Of a DNA stretch of 64,000 bases, positions 58,755-64,000 are shown in pieces; position 1 is the first letter of the stretch, and every line of letters begins with the position of its first letter. A program made the translations under genes and the position numbers. The stretch lies in NCBI RefSeq assembly GCF_037975445.1, contig NZ_CP150254.1, positions 1,362,001-1,426,000 of the forward strand. Reading direction: 5' to 3'. Source of the DNA: Peribacillus sp. FSL P2-0133 (GTDB taxonomy: Bacteria; Bacillota; Bacilli; Bacillales; DSM-1321). Under the pieces are notes generated by a model. That model searched no databases. It was not told the DNA's origin and saw nothing but the letters and a program-made list of their open reading frames with translations.

Positions 58755-59600
58755 ATGGATAAGGGTCCAAGAGATGAACATCGTTTGGAAGAAAGTATGG
58801 TAACTGATTTTGAAAAAGATATGTCCTATGAGGACTACCTGCATTTAAATCAAATATTATCAAGTCAGCATCGGTTTTCCGGTCATCACGATGAAATGTT
58901 GTTCATCATCATTCACCAAACAAGTGAATTATGGATGAAATTGATCCTCCATGAATTGACTGCAGCAACAGCCCTTATTGAGGCAGGACGATTGGAGCAT
59001 TCCTTTAAGATGCTATCCAGAGTGGCCAGGATCCAGCAGCAACTTGTTCAATCCTGGAATGTGCTTTCGACTTTGACGCCATCCGATTATATGGAATTCC
59101 GGGAGAAACTAGGAAACTCTTCAGGGTTTCAATCATTTCAGAACAGGTTGATAGAATTTGCAATGGGTCAAAAGAATTCGCATATATTGGCCGTTTTCCG
59201 TCACAAGCCCGAGCTTTATGAGTCGATGATGGCAGCCTTGAATAAACCTAGTATTTATGATGCGGCTATAGGGGCTTTGGCTGCAAGAGGGCTTCCCATT
59301 GATCAATCGGTCCGTAACAGGGATTGGTCTGTAATTTATCAGGAAAATGCAAGTGTTGAAAACGCGTGGCTGTCAGTTTACCGTGATGTGCATAAATACT
59401 GGGATTTGTATGAGTTGGCCGAAAAGCTCGTTGATATTGGAAGTCAACAACAATTCTGGAGATTCAATCATATGAGCACCGTCGAACGGATCATCGGTAA
59501 TAAAAAGGGAACTGGCGGATCGTCCGGTGTAAGTTATCTGAAGAAAGTGGTCGAACAGCCATTTTTTCCTGAGCTTTGGACTTTAAGGACCAAACTTTAA
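58755..59600 (+). CDS. kynA: Tryptophan 2,3-dioxygenase
   Basis: Heme enzyme that opens the indole ring of L-tryptophan to N-formylkynurenine. The protein has 281 residues. The substrate-binding histidine is in His-Asp-Glu-Met-Leu-Phe-Ile-Ile-Ile-His-Gln and the proximal heme His in Phe-Asn-His-Met-Ser-Thr-Val-Glu-Arg-Ile-Ile-Gly, followed by Gly-Thr-Gly-Gly-Ser-Ser-Gly-Val-Ser-Tyr-Leu. GAAAGAGGGA precedes the ATG; the frame is open further upstream into the permease gene. The gene is intact although both its pathway partners are broken, so N-formylkynurenine or kynurenine may be the end product. Confidence 0.95.
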   Translation: MDKGPRDEHRLEESMVTDFEKDMSYEDYLHLNQILSSQHRFSGHHDEMLFIIIHQTSELWMKLILHELTAATALIEAGRLEHSFKMLSRVARIQQQLVQSWNVLSTLTPSDYMEFREKLGNSSGFQSFQNRLIEFAMGQKNSHILAVFRHKPELYESMMAALNKPSIYDAAIGALAARGLPIDQSVRNRDWSVIYQENASVENAWLSVYRDVHKYWDLYELAEKLVDIGSQQQFWRFNHMSTVERIIGNKKGTGGSSGVSYLKKVVEQPFFPELWTLRTKL

Positions 59601-59624
59601 GCTTGGAATGGGCGGGAGATATAC

Positions 59625-59998
59625 ATGGATCCGTGGTTAGATATTTTCAGAGCCTGAATGAAAATACGGCATAGGCCAGGAGATACGCAATATTCATATC
59701 GGCTGAATTCACCAATGGCTGAAGGGTCAGCTGTCAATGTAGGGGAAATCCGGATGAGTACACATTAGGAACTCAAATTGATGACCCCTTTCATTTTGAT
59801 GGAAATGGAAAGAAATCATATTTATATATTGGCACTGCTACTGTAGTAAAGGTGGATGCAGCTGAAAGCATGGCAATAAAGATTCTGAAGGCATACAGGG
59901 GGCCGGCGGTTGTTGCTGGCAACAGGTCAATGGAAGGGCTGGTCATTGATGTACTGAAGCCTGGACTGTACGATTTGGCTGCATTGCCGGTTGCATAA
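59625..59998 (+). pseudogene. kynB: Kynurenine formamidase remnant
   Basis: Fragments of KynB in order: an Asp-Pro-Trp-Leu-Asp-Ile start, a Pro-Gly-Asp-Thr-Gln-Tyr-Ser-Tyr-Arg-Leu segment, Gly-Ser-Ala-Val-Asn-Val-Gly-Glu-Ile-Arg-Met-Ser-Thr-His, then after a frameshift Gly-Thr-Gln-Ile-Asp-Asp-Pro-Phe-His-Phe-Asp-Gly, and near the end Gly-Leu-Tyr-Asp-Leu-Ala-Ala-Leu-Pro-Val. Two in-frame stops and an internal deletion of roughly 80 codons leave a dead gene. Similarity to the KynB C-terminus (Gly-Ser-Pro-Val-Arg-Ala) continues past the stop to about 60,040. The enzyme would hydrolyse N-formylkynurenine. Confidence 0.88.
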
Positions 59999-60063
59999 GA
60001 AGCCGGGGAAGGGAGTCCGGTCAGGGCCGCTTGGAAAAAGAAAAGCAGATGGGGGAGATAAGG

Positions 60064-60717
60064 ATGGGCAAAATTGGAGTTTATGGATCTTCCTTCGATC
60101 CGGTCACGAATGTGCATTTATGGACAGCATCGACCATTGCGCATCGTGCAAAGCTAGACAAGGTGATTTTTTTACCTTGCGCAAATGGCCGTATCGATAA
60201 ACAGATGAAAACGAGCAATGAACACCGTTGGGAAATGCTCAAGCTCGCAATAGGGGGCAACCCGCTATTCGAAGTTAGTGATTATGAAATTAATGAACGC
60301 GCCGGAACGAGTAAACAATATACTTGGTATACGATGGAACATTTTAAATCACGATTTCCAAAGGACGAAGTTTTTTTCATAATGGGTGCAGATTTACTTG
60401 AAGATATTGATAATCAGGAGTTACCGTTACACTTACGATGGAAATTCAGGGAAAAATTGATTGCCAATCATAAATTCATCGTCATGGCGCGGGATGGGAT
60501 AGATATGCTGAAAATCATATCCAAAAGTCCATTGCTAAGGAATTATGATGACGGCAATACATTTCACCTTATAGATAAAGGCCTCTCCATGGAAATCAGT
60601 TCTACATATATAAGGGATGAATTCGCGATGGGCGGGGAACCAAGATATTTACTGCCTGATCAGTGTTATAAGTATATCGTGGACAATAAGCTGTATCAAA
60701 AAGCATCAAATTCATGA
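60064..60717 (+). CDS. NadD-like nicotinate mononucleotide adenylyltransferase
   Basis: Nucleotidyltransferase of 217 residues, NadD family, which joins AMP to nicotinate mononucleotide in NAD synthesis. The core start is Ile-Gly-Val-Tyr-Gly-Ser-Ser-Phe-Asp-Pro-Val-Thr-Asn-Val-His; the first His of the usual His-X2-His is Thr here and the Gly is Val. The second motif Ile-Ser-Ser-Thr-Tyr-Ile-Arg is intact. GGGGAGATAAGG precedes the ATG. The regular bacillar nadD lies near yqeK, so this is likely a paralogue. Its place after kyn genes fits a tryptophan-to-NAD route, though the intermediate genes are not present. Confidence 0.85.
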   Translation: MGKIGVYGSSFDPVTNVHLWTASTIAHRAKLDKVIFLPCANGRIDKQMKTSNEHRWEMLKLAIGGNPLFEVSDYEINERAGTSKQYTWYTMEHFKSRFPKDEVFFIMGADLLEDIDNQELPLHLRWKFREKLIANHKFIVMARDGIDMLKIISKSPLLRNYDDGNTFHLIDKGLSMEISSTYIRDEFAMGGEPRYLLPDQCYKYIVDNKLYQKASNS

Positions 60718-60734
60718 GAGTTGGCCAGGTATTA

Positions 60735-60769
60735 AAGGGCTCGATCTCCCCGTTGGATCGAGCCCTTTT
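60735..60769 (+). terminator. Terminator after the NadD-like gene
   Basis: AGGGCTCGAT and ATCGAGCCCT arms with 11-base loop, then TTTTC. Confidence 0.9.
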
Positions 60770-60841
60770 CGTTTGGGAAATACTTTAACTTTCTACACGC
60801 AATTATTTAAATAAAAGGACATGTTTATTTATAAAACACAG

Positions 60842-60870
60842 TTGACAACTTGGTATACTTTGCTTTATGT
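60842..60870 (+). promoter_or_regulatory. Promoter of the sulfate transport operon
   Basis: TTGACA, 17-base spacer, TTATGT. A start near 60,877 would give a leader of about 114 bases. Confidence 0.55.
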
Positions 60871-60915
60871 TAATGATAAATAAATTCAGAATATTTGCTG
60901 ATCAGAGAACTGAAG

Positions 60916-60966
60916 GCATACTATCTCCTTGAATAAAAATAGAAAGGGAGGTAGTGTGCTTTTTTT
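60916..60966 (+). terminator. Leader terminator (attenuator candidate) before sbp
   Basis: A stem of about 15 bp with several G-U pairs (GCATACTATCTCCTT with AAGGGAGGTAGTGTGC) followed at once by seven T. It lies between the promoter and sbp, with the sbp binding site (AGGGGGGA) beyond it. No S-box or T-box pattern is seen in the short leader, so the sensor is unknown. Confidence 0.75.
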
Positions 60967-60990
60967 GTAGCAAAAAACAGGGGGGATTCC

Positions 60991-62019
60991 ATGAAAAAAT
61001 TGATGGTATTGACAAGTTTGATTTTAGCCTTCGGTGTACTTGCAGGATGCAACTCGGAAAAAACGGAAGGGGAAGGGACATCAAAGTCAGTCGAGCTTTT
61101 GAATGTGTCATATGATCCGACACGGGAATTGTACCAGGAATTCAATGAAGCGTTCGTTAAGCACTGGAAAGAAGAATCCGGTCAGGATGTAACGATTCAA
61201 CAATCACATGGCGGATCTGGTAAACAGGGCAGGGCCGTTATTGATGGATTGGAGGCGGATGTCGTTACATTGGCATTGGCTTATGATATTGATGCCATTT
61301 ATGAAGCTAGTAACCTATTAGCGAAGGATTGGCAAAAACGTTTACCGGAAAACTCGACACCATACACATCAACGATTGTGTTTTTGGTGAAAAAAGATAA
61401 CCCTAAAGGCATTAAAGATTGGGATGATCTTATTAAAAAGGATGTATCCGTCATAACACCAAATCCGAAGACAAGCGGAGGGGCAAGGTGGAATTACCTG
61501 GCTGCCTGGGCTTATGCGGAGAAGAATTTCGATAATGACGAAACAAAAGTGAAGGATTTCATGAAAAAACTTTATCAGAATGTTGAAGTCCTGGATTCAG
61601 GGGCCCGCGGTGCAACCACCACTTTTGTAGAAAGGGGAATTGGTGACGTACTTATCGCTTGGGAGAATGAAGCCTATTTAACACTGGAAGAATTCGGTGA
61701 TGACAAATATGAAATCGTCAATCCTTCCATCAGTATATTAGCAGAGCCACCGGTAGCTGTTGTCGATGAAGTGGTCGAGAAAAAAGGAACAAAGGAAGTG
61801 GCTGAAGCTTACCTGGAATACCTATATACGGATGTCGGTCAGGAAATTGCCGCGAAAAACTTCTATCGTCCAAGGGATGAGAAGGTTCTCGCTGAATACG
61901 AAGACCAATTTGCAAAAATCGATATGGTGACTGTTGAAGATACGTTTGGCGGTTGGAAAAAGGCCCAGGAAACACATTTTAATGATGGCGGTACATTTGA
62001 CGAGATTTATCAACAGTAA
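60991..62019 (+). CDS. sbp: Sulfate-binding lipoprotein
   Basis: Extracytoplasmic binding protein of a sulfate/thiosulfate importer, 342 residues. The lipoprotein signal peptide ends Gly-Val-Leu-Ala-Gly-Cys (Cys19). The family pattern [13 protein letters not shown] is at the mature start, with Gln-Ser-His-Gly-Gly-Ser-Gly-Lys-Gln and Thr-Ser-Gly-Gly-Ala-Arg-Trp later. It is first in an operon with two permeases and an ATPase. A hairpin follows the stop, see below. Expression probably depends on the leader terminator. Confidence 0.93.
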   Translation: MKKLMVLTSLILAFGVLAGCNSEKTEGEGTSKSVELLNVSYDPTRELYQEFNEAFVKHWKEESGQDVTIQQSHGGSGKQGRAVIDGLEADVVTLALAYDIDAIYEASNLLAKDWQKRLPENSTPYTSTIVFLVKKDNPKGIKDWDDLIKKDVSVITPNPKTSGGARWNYLAAWAYAEKNFDNDETKVKDFMKKLYQNVEVLDSGARGATTTFVERGIGDVLIAWENEAYLTLEEFGDDKYEIVNPSISILAEPPVAVVDEVVEKKGTKEVAEAYLEYLYTDVGQEIAAKNFYRPRDEKVLAEYEDQFAKIDMVTVEDTFGGWKKAQETHFNDGGTFDEIYQQ

Positions 62020-62025
62020 TAAGCA

Positions 62026-62062
62026 TGAAGGAGAAGATGGCTTTATCACCTTCTCCTTCATA
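62026..62062 (+). other. Intercistronic hairpin between sbp and cysT
   Basis: ATGAAGGAGAAG and CTTCTCCTTCAT arms around a 12-base loop, without a T-run. It probably protects the 3' end of sbp mRNA or lowers downstream expression, so that more binding protein than permease is made. Confidence 0.65.
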
Positions 62063-62089
62063 AATCGGAAAAAGAGCTGAGGCGAAGCT

Positions 62090-62929
62090 ATGAATATAGT
62101 GACAGAAGGTAAACAGACGAAAAAGAGGACCATACCCGGTTTTGGATTGACGATGGGTTTTACATTGCTGTATCTCTCCATCATTGTTTTGATCCCGTTA
62201 TCCATGGTTTTTCTAAACACATTTTCAATGGGTCTTCAGGACTTTTGGGCGACCATAACTGAGCCAAGGGTTGTTGCTTCGTATAAATTGAGTTTCATGA
62301 CAGCGTTAACTGCGGCCTTTGTGAACGCAGTTTTTGGCGTGTTAATTGCCTGGGTGCTTACTCGTTATGAGTTTCCCGGCAAACGGATCATCGATGGACT
62401 GGTGGATTTGCCTTTTGCCCTCCCGACTGCCGTGGCAGGAATTACTTTGACCACCTTATACTCACCGAACGGATGGATCGGACAATTTTTCGGCTTTAAA
62501 ATCGCTTTCACTCCTGCCGGGATCATCATCGCCCTAATATTTATCGGTCTCCCATTCGTGGTGCGGATGGTTCAACCGGTGCTTGAAAATATTGAAAAAG
62601 GGATGGAAGAAGCGTCTGCTTCTTTAGGGGCGAATCGAATGCAGACATTCATTAAAATTATCTTCCCGGAATTGATTCCAGCGATATTGACGGGTTTTGC
62701 ACTTTCGTTTGCGAGGGCACTTGGAGAGTATGGGTCCGTTGTCTTCATTGCCGGAAATATGCCGTTTAAAACGGAGATTTCCCCGCTGATCATCATGACA
62801 AAGCTTGAACAATATGATTATGAAGGGGCAACAGCTGTTGCGGCCGTCATGCTCATTATTACATTTATAATTTTGTTCACCATCAATATCTTGCAATGGT
62901 GGACCGGCAAAAGATATTCAGGGAAGTAG
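62090..62929 (+). CDS. cysT: Sulfate ABC transporter permease CysT
   Basis: Membrane subunit of 279 residues with six helices. The conserved Phe-Ala-Leu-Pro-Thr-Ala-Val-Ala-Gly-Ile-Thr-Leu and the EAA loop Glu-Glu-Ala-Ser-Ala-Ser-Leu-Gly-Ala...Pro-Glu-Leu-Ile-Pro-Ala are visible. Arg-Ala-Leu-Gly-Glu-Tyr-Gly-Ser-Val-Val matches CysT/CysU. GAGCTGAGGC lies before the ATG. It forms a heterodimer with CysW. Confidence 0.92.
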   Translation: MNIVTEGKQTKKRTIPGFGLTMGFTLLYLSIIVLIPLSMVFLNTFSMGLQDFWATITEPRVVASYKLSFMTALTAAFVNAVFGVLIAWVLTRYEFPGKRIIDGLVDLPFALPTAVAGITLTTLYSPNGWIGQFFGFKIAFTPAGIIIALIFIGLPFVVRMVQPVLENIEKGMEEASASLGANRMQTFIKIIFPELIPAILTGFALSFARALGEYGSVVFIAGNMPFKTEISPLIIMTKLEQYDYEGATAVAAVMLIITFIILFTINILQWWTGKRYSGK

Positions 62930-62937
62930 GAGGGGAT

Positions 62938-63825
62938 ATGATGGAACATGGTAATTCAGTGGTTGCTAAAACGAAGCACCCAGTCAGTATTACGAGAAAC
63001 GCAACAAAAGAGCCTAAATCCATACAATGGGTCCTTATCTCCATTGTTTTGCTATTTTTGACTTTGTTTTTAGTTGTCCCATTAATCGCGATCTTTGTAA
63101 AGGCTTTTGAAAAAGGTGCAGAAGCTTATTTTGCCGCCATTGTCCATCCTGATTCCTTGGCTGCGATTAAGTTAACATTGATCGTCGTCCTCATCACCTT
63201 GCCACTTAATGCCATATTCGGTGTTGTGGCTGCGTGGACCATAACAAAATATGAATTCAAGGGAAAAAACTTCTTAATAACACTGATAGATTTGCCTTTT
63301 TCTGTTTCACCTGTCATTGCTGGGTTGATTTTTGTCCTACTGTTTGGCTTACATGGAACATTCGGTCCACTGCTGCAATCCTTTGACATTAAAGTGATTT
63401 TTTCAATACCTGGGATTGTCATCGCCTCCATTTTCATCACCTTCCCATTCATTGCACGCGAATTGATCCCGCTCATGCAAAGTCAGGGGACGTCTGAAGA
63501 AGAGGCTTCACTCACGCTGGGTGCTGGAGGGTTCAAGACATTTTGGTATGTGACGCTTCCAAATATAAAGTGGGGACTTCTATATGGAGTCATCCTTTGT
63601 AATGCAAGGACAATCGGTGAGTTTGGGGCTGTATCGGTCGTATCGGGCCATATAAGGGGCATGACCAATACGATGCCGCTTCATATTGAAATCTTATACA
63701 ATGAATATCAATTTTCGGCTGCTTTTGCCGTTGCATCCCTGATGTCCATCTTTGCAATCATGACCTTGATCATTAAAAGTTTCATAGAATGGAAAACGGA
63801 CTTTAAATCAACCAAAGCGAGTTAG
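62938..63825 (+). CDS. cysW: Sulfate ABC transporter permease CysW
   Basis: Second permease subunit, about 295 residues, six helices after a 35-residue cytosolic N-terminus. It has [11 protein letters not shown] and the loop [10 protein letters not shown]. [14 protein letters not shown] is a CysW hallmark. Two adjacent ATG codons follow AGGAGGGGAT; either may start. The start is eight bases after cysT ends. Confidence 0.92.
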   Translation: MMEHGNSVVAKTKHPVSITRNATKEPKSIQWVLISIVLLFLTLFLVVPLIAIFVKAFEKGAEAYFAAIVHPDSLAAIKLTLIVVLITLPLNAIFGVVAAWTITKYEFKGKNFLITLIDLPFSVSPVIAGLIFVLLFGLHGTFGPLLQSFDIKVIFSIPGIVIASIFITFPFIARELIPLMQSQGTSEEEASLTLGAGGFKTFWYVTLPNIKWGLLYGVILCNARTIGEFGAVSVVSGHIRGMTNTMPLHIEILYNEYQFSAAFAVASLMSIFAIMTLIIKSFIEWKTDFKSTKAS

Positions 63826-63835
63826 GAGGAATGAA

Positions 63836-64000
63836 ATGAGTATCATCATTGAAAATGTTACAAAATATTACGGGTCCTATCAAGCACTCCAAAACATCAA
63901 TTTGGAAATAAAGAGCGGTGAACTCGTAGCCCTCCTTGGCCCTTCCGGATCGGGAAAAACGTCATTACTGCGTATCATCGCCGGTCTTGAACAGGCAGAG
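63836..64000 (+). CDS. cysA: Sulfate ABC transporter ATP-binding protein CysA (3' end outside window)
   Basis: Only the first 55 codons are in the window. They show the start [11 protein letters not shown] and the Walker A [11 protein letters not shown]. GTTAGGAGGAATGAA precedes the ATG, ten bases after cysW. With sbp, cysT and cysW it completes the importer. Confidence 0.9.
   Translation, partial: MSIIIENVTKYYGSYQALQNINLEIKSGELVALLGPSGSGKTSLLRIIAGLEQAE

Noticed and set aside
60877-60990. S-box (SAM) riboswitch before the sulfate operon
   Set aside because: The leader is too short and lacks the conserved S-box core; only the terminator hairpin is visible.

Overview
The window is a low-GC Firmicutes chromosome segment from an endospore-forming Bacillaceae. 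It carries spore coat genes (cotO, cotX, cotG/cotH types), spoVIF, a spoVA set, Bacillus-type ribosome binding sites and a gene order that follows the Bacillus subtilis yjb-yjc region closely. The gene mix would suit a Peribacillus (Bacillus simplex-like) species, but that assignment is an inference.

Positions 1-23,000 are the conserved backbone. In order they hold: the 3' part of pepF; two RoxS/RsaE-type small RNAs with Rex-like operators; spxH-yjbI-cwlQ-yjbK leftward; relQ-nadK-yjbO rightward; prpE; mgtE; fabI behind a FapR operator; a cotO-type coat locus; yjcA; a yhcN-spoVAC-spoVAD-spoVAEb operon; yjcZ; spoVIF; the yjcD helicase; cotX-type coat genes; yjcF-yjcG-yjcH; and pgpA. The themes are redox and stress regulation, lipid synthesis, and spore formation and germination.

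Positions 23,246-27,322 hold a tRNA-Val gene whose 3' half and downstream hairpin recur about 3.95 kb later as a diverged direct repeat. The AT-rich stretch between the repeats holds gene fragments, a site-2-protease-like membrane protease and one unrecognised gene. It reads as a decayed integrated element with its att-like ends still visible.

Positions 27,700-39,500 hold metabolic and membrane genes: a second-type truA, a PfpI/DJ-1 protein, DUF421 and YhgE/Pip membrane proteins, an SsuABC-type transporter operon, an NrnA-type phosphoesterase, and a CoA-transferase/acyl-CoA dehydrogenase/DUF3870 operon that probably activates and oxidises an organic acid. Positions 39,900-40,490 are packed with GC-rich dispersed repeats; one family has an inverted partner at 16,134-16,312. 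Next comes a divergent cotG-like/cotH pair, with a 39-bp tandem repeat inside the cotG-like gene.

Positions 42,500-55,400 are single genes and small operons: an RNA methylase, an MBL hydrolase, a D-2-hydroxyacid dehydrogenase, a Bcr/CflA pump, an SDR, a Gfo/Idh/MocA protein, a HesB-like protein, an OYE-type reductase, a phospho-beta-glucosidase, and a SulP transporter with a long leader, followed by a MerR regulator.

Positions 55,500-60,770 hold an esterase and a ruined kynurenine operon: kynU and kynB are pseudogenes while an amino-acid permease, kynA and a NadD-like gene are open. The window ends in a sulfate ABC transporter operon (sbp-cysT-cysW-cysA, the last cut by the window end) behind a leader with a strong intrinsic terminator, which looks like an attenuator.

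The observations I rate highest are the duplicated RoxS-type RNA locus with two mirror-image Rex-like boxes, the att-flanked element with a compensatory change in its tRNA remnant, the selective decay of the kynurenine operon, and the CotG-like repeat gene paired with cotH.
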